Shown here piece by piece: positions 1 through 8,986 of a stretch of DNA of 35,830 bases. The number at the start of each line of letters is the position of its first letter. Within the stretch, counting starts at the first letter, position 1. This stretch comes from CAYMKL01 sp964390805 (GTDB lineage Bacteria > Chloroflexota > Anaerolineae > VGOG01): positions 1 to 35,830 of the forward strand of contig CAYMKL010000072.1 of NCBI GenBank assembly GCA_964390805.1, read 5' to 3'. The position numbers were made by a program, and so were the translations under genes. The notes under the pieces were generated by a model that was given only the letters and a program-made list of their open reading frames with translations, was not told the origin of the DNA and did no database searches.

Positions 1-70
1 GGTTCTATTCCTCCAGGGGGAATGCAACCCCCCGACTTTTGCGCAAAAATATGGTTTCACGTTTTACGTT

Positions 71-1768
71 TTACGGTGTCAGTAGCACACCAGGGTTCAT
101 GATATTCCCCGGATCGAATGTGCTCTTCAAGGCACGCAGCGCCCGCATACCCACGGGCCCGATCTCTTCTTCCAGCCAAGGCGCGTGATCACGGCCTATG
201 CCGTGGTGATGGGTCAGCGTGCCGCCGGCTGCCAGGATCGCCTCTGTGGTCTGACGCTTGATGGTGCGCCACTGCTCCTGGTTCTCCAGCGGGCCTGCCC
301 TGAGCTCTGCCGAAGGGTCTGGCGAGGTCTGGCGGCCCAGGAAAGTGGAGTAGAGCGACGCGCCGTATGGGTAGGCGTGGGAGACGTGGGTCAGCACCGC
401 GCCTGGGCCGCCGTCGGTGGCAGCGATGGCGCTTTTCATGGCGGCGGTCATGGCCTGGTAGACCGACAGCAGGTTCGACCAGGTGGTGGCGGTCTCCAGC
501 GTATCAACTAGCACGCCGTTTTCCAGCAGGTCATCGCGCAGGTAGGGCTGGGCGAAGCGGTCGCGTTTCCACGAGCGGCCTGGGCTTCGTCCCAGGTGCA
601 GCCCGCGATAGTCGCGGCAGATCTCCAGCGCCAGATTCAGGCGATGCTCTACCTCGTCGGGACAGCCGTCAAAGCCCAGGATCATCAGGCAACTGACGTC
701 GAGGCCGTAGCCACGAAGCCTCAGGTATCCCTTCAGCGCTTTGTCGAACAGCGCGCGCAGGCCGTGGTGCTCGTGGGACATCAGCGCGTAGGCCTCGGTC
801 TCTAGTGGGTCGGAGAGGCGGACGATGGCGGGGTGCAGGTCGCACTGCATGAGGTCACGGAAGGCGGCCAGCCCGTCGTCGAGGGTGCGGAAGAGCAGCC
901 CCCGGTAGTCCTGCACCTCTGGCAGGGGGTGAAGGCGCATGGTGGCCTCGGTCAGCACGCCGTAGGTGCCCTCCGAGCCAATCATCAGGCGGCGGATGCT
1001 GGGGCCGGCGGCGGTGGCTGGGGTATCCCTGGTCTCCACCATGCCGACCGGTGTGACCACCCGCACGGCCTGCGTCATGTCCTCGATCTTGCCGTAGCCG
1101 ATGGAGTTCTGCCCGGCGGCGCGGGTGACGATCCATCCCCCCAGGGTGGAGAACTCGAAGGACTGGGGGAAGTGCCCCAGGGTGAAGCCCTGCGCGTTGA
1201 GTTGGGCCTCCACCTCGGGGCCCGTCGCGCCGGCCTGGATGCGAGCCGTGCGCGAGATCGGGTCCAGCGCGAGAACGCCATCCATTCGGGCCAGGTCGAG
1301 GGTGATCCATAGTCGGTCGCCCGGCTGAGGCTCGACGCCACCCAGCACCGAGCTGCCGCCCCCAAAGGGGATGACGGCGATATCGCTGTCGGCGGCCCAG
1401 GCCAGCAGCGCGGCTACTTGCGTCTCATCGGCAGGGTAGGCCACGGCGTCGGGTGGGTGGGGAACGTAGCCTGCGCGCACGCGGACCAGGTCGCGGTAGC
1501 TCTTGCCGTAGGCGTGCTCGACGCGGGCGCGTCGGTCGGTGAAGACAGCCTCGTCGCCCAGCAGCTTGCGCAGCCAGGTCAGTCGCCGGTCGTCGAGCCG
1601 GGTAGTCCGCAGGTCAATCTCTTCCAGTGTGATCGGTGGGCGCAGCTCTCGATCCCTGGGCAACTCCAGCATCCGCTCCAGCCCAGGCCAGAAGGCCGTG
1701 CGGCCTTTCAAATCAAAGGACTTGTCTAGCGTACCCCAGCCCCACCAGCGCAGATTTTGGATGTCCAT
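71..1768 (-). CDS. FAD-linked oxidase, alkyl-DHAP synthase-like
   Basis: A 565-residue protein of the VAO/PCMH flavoprotein family that most resembles alkyldihydroxyacetonephosphate synthase (AGPS), which swaps an acyl for an alkyl group on DHAP in ether-lipid synthesis. The FAD-binding PCMH half shows PFGGGSSVLGGV (about 135-146) and IGSEGTYGVLTEA. The C-terminal cap carries the HHH-G-G motif (THHHGIGRDHAPWL) and ends in DPGNIMNPG, the usual end of this family. The length fits. The ATG at 1768 is preceded by GGAGGGA at good spacing. Residues PSAELRAG, between SPD and PLENQ, are encoded by an in-frame 24-bp dispersed repeat at 294-317, which looks like a recent insertion in a surface loop. 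Substrate is inferred: related oxidases of lactate or glycolate share the fold, but HHHG and overall layout favour an AGPS-type enzyme. No ether-lipid neighbour is visible. Confidence 0.85.
   Translation of the reverse strand: MDIQNLRWWGWGTLDKSFDLKGRTAFWPGLERMLELPRDRELRPPITLEEIDLRTTRLDDRRLTWLRKLLGDEAVFTDRRARVEHAYGKSYRDLVRVRAGYVPHPPDAVAYPADETQVAALLAWAADSDIAVIPFGGGSSVLGGVEPQPGDRLWITLDLARMDGVLALDPISRTARIQAGATGPEVEAQLNAQGFTLGHFPQSFEFSTLGGWIVTRAAGQNSIGYGKIEDMTQAVRVVTPVGMVETRDTPATAAGPSIRRLMIGSEGTYGVLTEATMRLHPLPEVQDYRGLLFRTLDDGLAAFRDLMQCDLHPAIVRLSDPLETEAYALMSHEHHGLRALFDKALKGYLRLRGYGLDVSCLMILGFDGCPDEVEHRLNLALEICRDYRGLHLGRSPGRSWKRDRFAQPYLRDDLLENGVLVDTLETATTWSNLLSVYQAMTAAMKSAIAATDGGPGAVLTHVSHAYPYGASLYSTFLGRQTSPDPSAELRAGPLENQEQWRTIKRQTTEAILAAGGTLTHHHGIGRDHAPWLEEEIGPVGMRALRALKSTFDPGNIMNPGVLLTP
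294..317. repeat. 24-bp dispersed element, copy 1 (inside the FAD oxidase gene)
   Basis: Core CCTGAGC-N3-GCCGAAGG with CCTGC before it. It matches copies at 5001-5047, 12076-12099, 12121-12144, 17938-17958, 22513-22570, 29700-29722 and 32694-32717. It is in frame in the gene and codes for eight residues (PSAELRAG on the minus strand). Confidence 0.7.
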
Positions 1769-1802
1769 GTGTTCCCTCCCGCGATGACCTTCGCCCAGCT
1801 TG

Positions 1803-1893
1803 TGTCATTGCGAGGCACGGTTTTTGTGCCGAAGCAATCTCCAAGTTGCGGGGTGGGGATTGCTTCGCCCACTTCGGGGGCTCGCAATGACAC
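1803..1893. repeat. REP-like inverted pair (CATTGCGAG / CGAAGCAATC family), copy 1
   Basis: Two arms facing each other. The left arm begins TGTCATTGCGAGG and runs to GAAGCAATC. The right arm reads GATTGCTTCG and ends CTCGCAATGACA. The same arrangement recurs at 27251-27362. It lies between the FAD oxidase start and the DinB-like gene and has no coding potential. It fills most of the 1769-2067 gap together with the terminator at 1948-1990. Confidence 0.7.
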
Positions 1894-1947
1894 TTCAGAT
1901 GACCTTCGCTCCGGCTCGAATAGTATATCAGGTTTTGGTCTTTTGGC

Positions 1948-1990
1948 AAAAGTAAGAGCCGCTTGCAAGAATAGCGCAAGTGGCTCTTAC
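1948..1990 (-). terminator. Rho-independent terminator of the DinB-like gene
   Basis: Arms at 1952-1966 and 1976-1990 pair over 15 bp with one G-U and a 9-nt loop. On the minus strand the stem is followed by TTTT. It sits 78 bp past the stop of the DinB-like gene, read in that gene's direction. Confidence 0.65.
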
Positions 1991-2067
1991 TGATGAATGT
2001 GTCCCTCACGACAACTCTTCGAGCAGCGCCCTGCCTGAGGGATGAGATCGCTGCCATCATCCGCTCA

Positions 2068-2664
2068 TTACCAAGGATAGCCCTTGAGACCCTGGCAACC
2101 CTTTAGTGCCGAGATCTCGCCGCTGTGGCTGTTGATGTGACCGATGACAAAGACCTCCAGGAACTGGCCCAGGCTGTGATCGTCGATAGGGGTGGGAATC
2201 GTGCGTTCCAGATCCTCCAGCGTTAGGGAGGCCACCCAATCCTGGAGGGTTTGGGCTGTAGCCCGGGCATAGTCGTGCAGCGCTGGCAGGTCCACCCGCA
2301 GACCCTCTCGTACCGCCCGCACATCCCAATAAGGGTCTTCAGGGTTCTCTGGCGGCAAGGCGATGACCACCTTTTCTTGCCAGCCAGCGCTGTGCCTGAG
2401 GGGCGCTTGCCCCATGCCCAATTCATGCTTAGCGCGTTTAGCTTCAAACCATTCTTCGATAGTGATGTGCCTGAAGGGCGCCATGCACCATTCATGCACA
2501 AGCTGGTCAGAGTACCCTACTGTGTGCCAGTAGAGAGAACCGATGGGATTGGCGTTGCCCGGTGGCAGCCAATCGGCCTGCTCCTGCGTCAGGTCAGAGA
2601 CGAGCTGCTCCAAAAGTTCAAATGCAAAGCCCAGTGAATGGTGGATCAATCCGACGGTGTTCAT
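2068..2664 (-). CDS. DinB-like domain protein
   Basis: A 198-residue protein of the DinB/YfiT-like four-helix superfamily. It has an N-terminal helix beginning HHSLGFAFELLEQLVSDLT and the family-type GNANPIGSLYWHTVGYSDQ, whose His (about 48) belongs to the usual metal-binding His triad. Candidate partners lie near the C-terminus, in VIGHINSHSGEISALKG, where a second His pair is seen. DinB-family proteins are metal-dependent; known members are thiol-dependent transferases or damage-induced proteins, but the substrate here cannot be told. The ATG is preceded by GAGGAG at short spacing. The gene is flanked by the terminator at 1948-1990 and a 100-bp gap to the STAND regulator downstream in coordinates, and reads as a single-gene unit. 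Confidence 0.75.
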   Translation of the reverse strand: MNTVGLIHHSLGFAFELLEQLVSDLTQEQADWLPPGNANPIGSLYWHTVGYSDQLVHEWCMAPFRHITIEEWFEAKRAKHELGMGQAPLRHSAGWQEKVVIALPPENPEDPYWDVRAVREGLRVDLPALHDYARATAQTLQDWVASLTLEDLERTIPTPIDDHSLGQFLEVFVIGHINSHSGEISALKGCQGLKGYPW

Positions 2665-2769
2665 TTTCTCCTCGCTTTTTGAGACATCTTGACTTGAGAC
2701 GAATGCTAGAGCCGTGTGTTACTGACCGAATCGTGCCCCCCATCTCGATCCTGGAGAACAGGCCGGGTA

Positions 2770-5700
2770 CTATGGTGAGGATCTGAGCCTCTCGTGCGCT
2801 CGCTGGAGGAAGTTGTCCCTCACCTCTCCAGTTGGCACGGTGTCGGCCAGTTCCTGGATGAGCTCACGTGCAGTCGAGAACTCGTTGTCGGCTTCTGACT
2901 GTCGGACCAAAGCGCGGTACAGCCGCCCCAGACTAGCGTGTAAACGCCACAGCAGGAATCGCTCTTCCATTGCCCGCGCGTTTTCTATCGCGGCGCGCAG
3001 CAGGGAGCAAGCCTCTTCCGTACGTCCCATAGCGGCCAACGCTTCCCCTTTCAGCTTCCACAGGAAAGTGATCACGCGGCCAGGCGACATGCCGGGAGCC
3101 GATGCAACTAAACGGTCCGTGATTGCCAGCGCAAGAGCCGGGTCGCCTTGGGAAAGCGCCAGTTCTGCCCGCCTGGCCCAGCAGTAGCGATTGCCCAGCG
3201 TATCCATTGGCGTTTGCAGAGAGAGCACTGTCTCCAGACAGGTCTGGGCATCTGTCAAATCATCGAGCAAGCAATAGGCCCCTGCAAGCGCTCCGGTTAT
3301 GTGGTGGATCCAGGTTTGGGAGCGCAATTCTCCAGCCAGGGCCAGTGCCCCTTCGAGTTGCTGCAACGCCTGTTCAGGTGCGAGCAACTCAGCGTACAAT
3401 ACCCCCAGGGCGAACCGATTACCCACCTCAAACTCGCGATGTCCGATTGTGGATGCGATACGCAGACCGCTTTGTATGACCTCCATGGCATGGCCAAAAC
3501 GACCTCGTACCGTATGCAACTCCCCCAGAGCCCAGTGCGCCCAGGCTTCGTCTGAAGCCGAGTTGATCTCCCGTGCGATTCGAATGGCCTCTTCAAGATC
3601 GCGTGGGGCGTCAGGGGGTGCGACAGCTGGGACCGACGCAAGCAGTACCAGTACCGAGACGACGACTGCTCGGGCGATCAGGCCGGAAACAAGGCGTGGG
3701 CGGTCATCCAGCTCCCGAGCGAGTGCGATGGCCCGATCGTAGTATCGGACACTTGCTGTCAGGTCCCCCCCCAGCAGGTGAGCGAGGCCCAGCAAGTCCA
3801 GCGTGTTTGCCAGGTCCCGCCGGTCCCCCAACTCCTCAACAATCTCCAGGGCTTCCCGATGATACGCTACCGCCGTCAAGGAGTCTTCGGCGTTCGCGTG
3901 CCAATTGCCCATCCAGTTCAGGCTGGCCGCCAGAACCGCCGGATCATCCATCCGACGGGCCAGTTCCAGTGCTCGCTCAAAACAATCACGGGCCTGGTTG
4001 TAGTCGCGAGAGGCCCACAGTTTTCCCAGGTCAAGCAGGGCGCGCCATTCCATGTGGCGTTCGCCGGCAGCGTGGGCGATCTGCAGGATGGCTTCGTGGT
4101 CGGCGCGCGCCCCATCGAACTCGCCCAACGTTTCGCAGGCCAAGCCGCGCCCATGGTGTAGCTTGGCCAGCGGGACGGCATCTGGGGAGACCCTCTCAGC
4201 CACCTCGATGGCCCGTGTGTAGTGCGTGATCGCTTTGTCGTTGGCATATAGTCGGGAAGCGCGCTCCGCAGCCAGGGTCAAGTACCGGAACGTGCGGCCG
4301 TAATCGTCGGCTTTTTGAAAGTGATGGGCCAGTTGCACTGCCATCTCGTCCAGTTGTCCATCGTAAAGCTTCTCCAGAGCAGCGGCGACATCCCTGTGCA
4401 ACAGTCGCCGTTCTCCCAGGCTGAGCCGCTTGTAAACATAATCCTGGAAAAGGATGTGTCCAAACCTGTAGCGGGACATTCGTCTCCGGACGGTTTGCAC
4501 CTCTTCCTGTTCTCTCACCAACCTGTGCCGCCTCTCCAATTCCTGCGAAAGCCGGCGCAGCAACGGCCTTTCCGCCATCTTTTGCACTTGTGCTACAACT
4601 TGGGCCGTGAACACCTCCCCCTCTACACTGGCAACGGTGAGGATCTCCTGTAATTCTGGATCGAGCCGGGCGACGCGCTCCTCGATCACCGCCTCCACCC
4701 GCGCAGGGAGCGCTTCCCAGTCCAGCGTCGGTCCCTCTATCCAGCACCCGTCTTCATCCTTCAGTAGATCGCCCCGCTCCTGCATCGCGCGCAGCAGCTC
4801 GATGGTAAACAGGGGATGCCCCTCGGTGCGATGGAACAAGGCGGCCCGGAATCCCTCCACCAACCGATTGGGCTCAGTGTCCAGGAGGGCGTCCATGAAT
4901 CTACGACCCTCTGTCCCATCAGCCCGACCCAGGTCCACCCACACATCGCCAAAGGTGCGCTTGAACTCGCTCAGGACCCTCGCCAGCGAATGACGCTGAG
5001 CCTGCCCTGAGCGTCGTCCCGAGCCCGTCGAGGGGCCCGTCGAAGGGCCAGCGCGATCCACAGCCACCTCCTCCGGACGGTAAGCACAGGCGACCAAGAC
5101 CCTGCTGTCCGCGCCCGCGAGCCGCCGCCCCAGGTGGAACAAGAGGCTGATGGAAGCGGCGTCCGCCCATTGTAGGTCGTCCAGGATCAGTAGCAACGGC
5201 TGTTCCTGCGCCACGGTGCGCAGCACATTGGTGACCTGCTGGAAGAGGTAGCTCTGTTCCACGTCCTTTGAGCTTGTCCCTTGACGGCTGACGTGTCCCC
5301 TCAATCGTAGAAGCCAGGGAGCACTAGCCTGTTCAGCGATTGCAGCGCGGGACAAAAGCGCCGCACCCGGCACCAAGACATCCAGCAAGTGGGGACCGTG
5401 GTCCAGCAGCGCCTGAACGACGAGGGGGAATGCAGCCCAAAGTCGCTGAGCGTGATCGCGGGTGATGGCGCCTGCGTCCCACTTGGCTTCCACATCCCCG
5501 GCGAGCATCGCCATCACGTCGCGGAAGGGCAGGTAGGGGTCTCCCACGTCGGAGTAGGCGTTGCAGTTGCCGCTGGCGATCAGTAGGTCAGGATGCGCCT
5601 CCATCGCCCGCCGGGCGAAGGCTTCCAGCAACGCCGTTTTGCCGCGGCCGGGGCCGCCGGTGACAAAGATCACCCGACCCTGTCCAGCCAGCGCCTCATT

Positions 5701-6585
5701 GAGGAACGCGTCCAACTGCGCCAGCTCGCGCTCGCGCGCAACAAAGAGCGGCCGGTCAACCTTGTGCCTTGCCCCTTCTTCCGTCAGGAAGGCGGGAAGC
5801 TGTGGGGGGAGGTCCAATTCCCCTGCCTGGATCTGCTGGTAGAGAACGGTTGTCTCCCCGGCTGGCTTAACGCCCAGCTCCTCCCACAGCGCCCGTTTGC
5901 AGGTCTCAAACTGCCGCAACGCGGCTCCCCGCTGGCCCGTCCACGCCAACAACCGCATAGCCTGCCTGTGGGCGTTTTCGTTCCAGGGAGCAAGCTGCAG
6001 CAGGCTCCGGGTATGGCGTAGAGCGTCGGCGTAATGGCCGCGCCGCGTGTGTCCTCTGATGACGCGGGACAGGACCTTTTCGGCACGCCCCCGCCAGCGT
6101 TCCCGCTCGCCCAGCAGCCAGTTCTCGAACTCGGGATTGTCTCCCAGGTACAGGCCCTCCAGGAACTCGCCGCCCAGCAGCTCGGCCGCTTCCTGCCAAC
6201 GTTCTTCCGCTTCCAGTTGTAGCAATGTGTACGTGTCAACGGCCACGTCGGCTGAGGGGACAAAGGCCACCGCCTGGCGGTCCAGCTCCCAGCAGTCGGG
6301 CAGGATCTGGGCCAGGTTGTGCAACTCGCGGCGCAGGTTGCTGCGTCCCTTGGATGTCGCCTCGTCAGGCCAGAACAGCGCCGCCAAAAAGTCGCGCGCG
6401 ACGGAGCGCCGTTCGGCGACAAGATAGCCGAGCAATGCCATGGTGCGCCGCGAGCGGAAGCGCGGCACCGCACCCGCATTGGCCTCATCATCTGCGCTCT
6501 TTGCAGTGTCTTTTTGTGTTTCGGGGATTCGATCTACGCAGGCCGGGCCCAGAAGCCGAAGATATCGCATGGCCTCCTCTGTCAT
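2770..6585 (-). CDS. SARP/AfsR-type regulator: BTAD, STAND ATPase and TPR
   Basis: A 1271-residue predicted transcriptional regulator. Residues 1-110 form an OmpR-type winged-helix DNA-binding part. Residues 115-255 form the BTAD helical domain (ending FETCKRALWEELGVKPAGET). The STAND/AAA ATPase has Walker A GGPGRGKT at 310-317 and Walker B LLLILDD at 464-470 followed by LQWAD. The C-terminal half is TPR-like, probably sensing a ligand or partner. The ATPase is paralogous to the protein at 12584-15310. Against that paralogue this protein carries about 16 extra residues (PSTGPSTG...SGQAQ, 514-530), encoded by a doubled dispersed repeat at 5001-5047. The start at 6585 is the longest; the ATG at 6570 is also possible, but AGGAGG lies only 2 nt in front of it. 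A 7-bp-arm palindrome lies about 100 bp upstream (6681-6698). The target genes are unknown. Confidence 0.85.
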   Translation of the reverse strand: MTEEAMRYLRLLGPACVDRIPETQKDTAKSADDEANAGAVPRFRSRRTMALLGYLVAERRSVARDFLAALFWPDEATSKGRSNLRRELHNLAQILPDCWELDRQAVAFVPSADVAVDTYTLLQLEAEERWQEAAELLGGEFLEGLYLGDNPEFENWLLGERERWRGRAEKVLSRVIRGHTRRGHYADALRHTRSLLQLAPWNENAHRQAMRLLAWTGQRGAALRQFETCKRALWEELGVKPAGETTVLYQQIQAGELDLPPQLPAFLTEEGARHKVDRPLFVARERELAQLDAFLNEALAGQGRVIFVTGGPGRGKTALLEAFARRAMEAHPDLLIASGNCNAYSDVGDPYLPFRDVMAMLAGDVEAKWDAGAITRDHAQRLWAAFPLVVQALLDHGPHLLDVLVPGAALLSRAAIAEQASAPWLLRLRGHVSRQGTSSKDVEQSYLFQQVTNVLRTVAQEQPLLLILDDLQWADAASISLLFHLGRRLAGADSRVLVACAYRPEEVAVDRAGPSTGPSTGSGRRSGQAQRHSLARVLSEFKRTFGDVWVDLGRADGTEGRRFMDALLDTEPNRLVEGFRAALFHRTEGHPLFTIELLRAMQERGDLLKDEDGCWIEGPTLDWEALPARVEAVIEERVARLDPELQEILTVASVEGEVFTAQVVAQVQKMAERPLLRRLSQELERRHRLVREQEEVQTVRRRMSRYRFGHILFQDYVYKRLSLGERRLLHRDVAAALEKLYDGQLDEMAVQLAHHFQKADDYGRTFRYLTLAAERASRLYANDKAITHYTRAIEVAERVSPDAVPLAKLHHGRGLACETLGEFDGARADHEAILQIAHAAGERHMEWRALLDLGKLWASRDYNQARDCFERALELARRMDDPAVLAASLNWMGNWHANAEDSLTAVAYHREALEIVEELGDRRDLANTLDLLGLAHLLGGDLTASVRYYDRAIALARELDDRPRLVSGLIARAVVVSVLVLLASVPAVAPPDAPRDLEEAIRIAREINSASDEAWAHWALGELHTVRGRFGHAMEVIQSGLRIASTIGHREFEVGNRFALGVLYAELLAPEQALQQLEGALALAGELRSQTWIHHITGALAGAYCLLDDLTDAQTCLETVLSLQTPMDTLGNRYCWARRAELALSQGDPALALAITDRLVASAPGMSPGRVITFLWKLKGEALAAMGRTEEACSLLRAAIENARAMEERFLLWRLHASLGRLYRALVRQSEADNEFSTARELIQELADTVPTGEVRDNFLQRAHERLRSSP
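5001..5047. repeat. Doubled 24-bp dispersed element, copy 2 (inside the STAND gene)
   Basis: CCTGCCCTGAGCGTCG begins the stretch and GCCCGTCGAAGGG closes it. The intervening bases repeat the CGAGCCCGTCGAGGGG motif. It is read in frame on the minus strand as PSTGPSTG and SGRRSGQAQ. The paralogous ATPase (12584-15310) has RAGERHPLE at this position, where this gene has RAG, the insert, then RHSLA. The net gain is about 48 bp, or two 24-bp units. Confidence 0.7.
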
Positions 6586-6680
6586 TCCCGATACAAAGCT
6601 CTAGTTACTGTGGCATCCCCGGCGCTTTTTGGTTGTGGTATTGCGATGCCGCGCGGAGTGGACGAAAAGTGGACGCTTAT

Positions 6681-6698
6681 TTTGTATACTAATACAAA
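6681..6698. promoter_or_regulatory. Inverted repeat TTTGTAT-N4-ATACAAA, possible operator
   Basis: Perfect 7-bp arms with a 4-bp centre (ACTA). It lies in the 6586-6826 gap between the divergent STAND regulator (minus) and the SnoaL-like gene (plus). The size and position suit a dimeric repressor or autoregulation site. No matching second copy was seen. Confidence 0.35.
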
Positions 6699-6826
6699 GC
6701 TTGCTCAATAACGTGGGATTTGGTAATGCACATTATACATCACGAACAAGAAATGTGCAATTGACGCCCGATTCACTGACGGAAGGGGCAATGGTCACAA
6801 TTCATATGTAGAAAAAAGAGACAAGT

Positions 6827-7237
6827 ATGGAAAGAAACATGGTTTCAGATGTGGCTCAAGTATACGAACTGTGGAATGAGTATGCTGCCGCTGCAAATGA
6901 TGGAGATATGGAGCGTTGGATCTCTTTGTGGATCGTTGATGGTATACGAATGCCGCCCAATGAACCACGCAGTGTGGGATTAGAACAGATTCGGGAATCT
7001 TTAGAGCCCGTATTCGAACTTTTCGACTTTGAGGAGTTTACCATCAATCCTGATGAAGTTCGTATACTGGGCGATCAGGCATATTCTCACGGCCTATACA
7101 GAACCTCAATGACGCCCAAGGCAGGGGGAGACACGATCGAGGTTAGTGGCAAGTTCTTGACCATTTTGGCAAAGCAGGCTGATGGTTCCTGGAAGATCGC
7201 CATTGATTGCTTCAACTGTGACGCGCCTACAGAATAA
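6827..7237 (+). CDS. SnoaL/NTF2-like domain protein
   Basis: A 136-residue protein with the cone-shaped NTF2-like fold pattern: an N-terminal helix (YELWNEYAAAANDGDMERWISLW), a central VGLEQIRESLEPVF helix, then strands YSHGLYRTSM and GKFLTILAKQADGSWKIAIDCFN. This resembles DUF4440/SnoaL ketosteroid-isomerase-like proteins. Such proteins can be isomerases, hydrolases or non-catalytic ligand binders, and the active residues here do not decide between them. The ATG at 6827 has only a weak AAGAGA in front. The codon usage is more A/T-rich than the housekeeping genes of the window. The gene starts the accessory stretch and stands alone, with 368 noncoding bases after it. Confidence 0.7.
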   Translation: MERNMVSDVAQVYELWNEYAAAANDGDMERWISLWIVDGIRMPPNEPRSVGLEQIRESLEPVFELFDFEEFTINPDEVRILGDQAYSHGLYRTSMTPKAGGDTIEVSGKFLTILAKQADGSWKIAIDCFNCDAPTE

Positions 7238-7605
7238 GTTGGGCCAGGTTGGCTCCAATGTCGAGGCCACGAACTCCTTCTAAAGACTATATCAGTCGCA
7301 ATTATCTGTCCTACCTCCTGCGCCTGTGGCGAGAGGACGGCGAAGGACCAACCAACTTGGCGGGCGTCGCTTGAGAGCGCGCTCACCGGCAAACGGCACG
7401 TTTTTCCCTGTCTGGATGAATGTCGAGTCTGTGAGAATCGTTGAAGGAAAGCTCCTCTTTTGAAAGGAGAAGGTCGCGAATTCAAATAGACAAAAACAAC
7501 GAAAAGGAAAGGAGGCTTAATGTGTAATTGCGAAGGTTAATCTGTTCGAATATCTGGAGGTTACAGATTTTACAAAATGCTTTCACGTAATCAAGAAAGG
7601 AGTTA
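7238..7605. other. Noncoding stretch between the SnoaL-like and beta-repeat genes
   Basis: No ORF with a ribosome binding site was found. The last 60 bases are A/T-rich and end in AAGAAAGGAG just before the ATG at 7606, so the leader and promoter of that gene must lie here. No convincing -35/-10 pair could be picked. A short CTCCT/AGGAG hairpin is possible near 7450. Confidence 0.4.
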
Positions 7606-8646
7606 ATGATGCCCAGGTTTGAAGAAGCCGTGACAGTAGTAGATCGAAGACGCCAGGTAGTATTCAGCGTTGACAGAGATGGAACGATTGTAGCAAATAG
7701 ACGTGGGAGGGCGGTATTTCATGTTGATAGAAGTGGAAAGCTCATTCTGAATGAATTAGTGGTGGAAACACAAAGAGGGGAGGAAATATTGCATGTTAAC
7801 CAAAACGGAACAGTTAGTTTTGGTGAATTCGAAACAAAGGGCAATGTAGAAATAAAAGATGAGGATGGAAAGCTTTACGCAGTTTTCCGACCTCATTATC
7901 TATTGCTGGTCGACACTGATAGTGCTGGCGAAAAGCGTTCCATAAGCATTAATGCAGCGGGTCACGCTTTAGGTTTGTACAACAGCACTGGAAGTGAATC
8001 AACTGTTCTGCTCGAAGGCAAAAGCGGCGAGATGAGACTACGGGACACTGACGGAAAGAGTAGGATGTGTCTGACTGCAAATGATGGTAATGTGTATTTA
8101 GGTGGCAATGATGCAGATGGCGACATATTCATCTTTCCGGGAAAGGTTACACACGATATTCCGACGAATGCTGGAACCGCTGTGAAGGAAGCTACTATTC
8201 ACCTTGATGGCGAATCGGGGGATATTAAACTGCGCAACGCCGACTGCGCTGAAGATTTCGAAGTGCTGGATGGTCAAGACGTAGAGCCAGGCAGCGTGAT
8301 GGTGATTGAGCAAGAAGGAAAGCTACGCCAGAGTACGAAGGCCTATGACAAGCGTGTTGCCGGGGTAATCTCCGGTGCGGGTGGAAACAAACCCGGAATA
8401 GTATTAGGGCGGGACCCTTCAAATGGCAAAGCGATGCCTGTTGCTTTGTCAGGAAGAGTCTGGTGCAAAGTAGATGCTCAGCACTCACCGATCCAGGTTG
8501 GTGATCTATTGACTACTTCACCCACCCCTGGTCATGCAATGAAAGCGGACGATCCGATGAAGGCTTTCGGCGCAGTCATCGGTAAGGCTCTGCAGCCGCT
8601 TGATAACGGTCGAGGACTGGTTCCCATTTTGGTTGCGTTACAGTAG
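7606..8646 (+). CDS. Beta-repeat protein with phage-tail-like C-terminal domain
   Basis: A 346-residue protein, unrecognised as a named family. The first 100 residues hold at least three copies of a short strand-turn unit (VVFSVDRDGTIVANRRG, AVFHVDRSGKLILNE, EILHVNQNGTVSF), suggesting a beta-solenoid or fibre. The middle has more such units (GEMRLRDTDGK, GNVYLGGND, GDIKLRNADC). From about 212 on there is a compact domain: DCAEDFEV, VEPGSVMVI, YDKRVAGVISGAG, GKAMPVALSGRVWCKV, GDLLTTSPTPGHAMK, GAVIGKAL. It resembles the C-terminal domain of some phage tail and bacterial cell-surface proteins. There is no signal peptide and no membrane segment. The start is supported by AAGGAG upstream; a second ATG follows directly. 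A structural, multimeric role is inferred. Confidence 0.65.
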   Translation: MMPRFEEAVTVVDRRRQVVFSVDRDGTIVANRRGRAVFHVDRSGKLILNELVVETQRGEEILHVNQNGTVSFGEFETKGNVEIKDEDGKLYAVFRPHYLLLVDTDSAGEKRSISINAAGHALGLYNSTGSESTVLLEGKSGEMRLRDTDGKSRMCLTANDGNVYLGGNDADGDIFIFPGKVTHDIPTNAGTAVKEATIHLDGESGDIKLRNADCAEDFEVLDGQDVEPGSVMVIEQEGKLRQSTKAYDKRVAGVISGAGGNKPGIVLGRDPSNGKAMPVALSGRVWCKVDAQHSPIQVGDLLTTSPTPGHAMKADDPMKAFGAVIGKALQPLDNGRGLVPILVALQ

Positions 8647-8986
8647 CTTTGTCCATTACTCATTGCTATGCCTTTCCTGGGTTGGCAGGCCTGGCGAATA
8701 GCCAAAGACTATCCAACCGATTAGTCATCTGGCGAGGTATTAGTGATTGCTACTTTCGGGCAAGTCCAGCAGGTTGGAAAAAACGCAGCGCCTCGAGTCG
8801 CAACTCAAACCTGGTGCTGCTGCTATCTGCGGCAGCACCAGGTATCAGCCTAGCCAAACTCTGCCGACGTGATCAAGGCCGCAATGCAACGAAAACAGTG
8901 CGCCAGCTTGAACTCTGGGGCTATGTGAGTCCAAGGAACAAAAGGTATTCAGCATTTAACCAAGAAAAACTGCGAGGAGGGAAGTC
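8647..8986. other. Noncoding stretch with a strong stem-loop (8810-8842)
   Basis: An 11-bp perfect stem (CCTGGTGCTGC at 8810-8820 and its complement at 8832-8842) with an 11-nt loop, but no U-run. It could be a weak terminator or mRNA-stabilising hairpin between the beta-repeat gene and the peptidase/pentapeptide gene. A 113-codon frame crosses the region from a TTG and overlaps the next gene by ATGA, but looks random. Confidence 0.4.
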
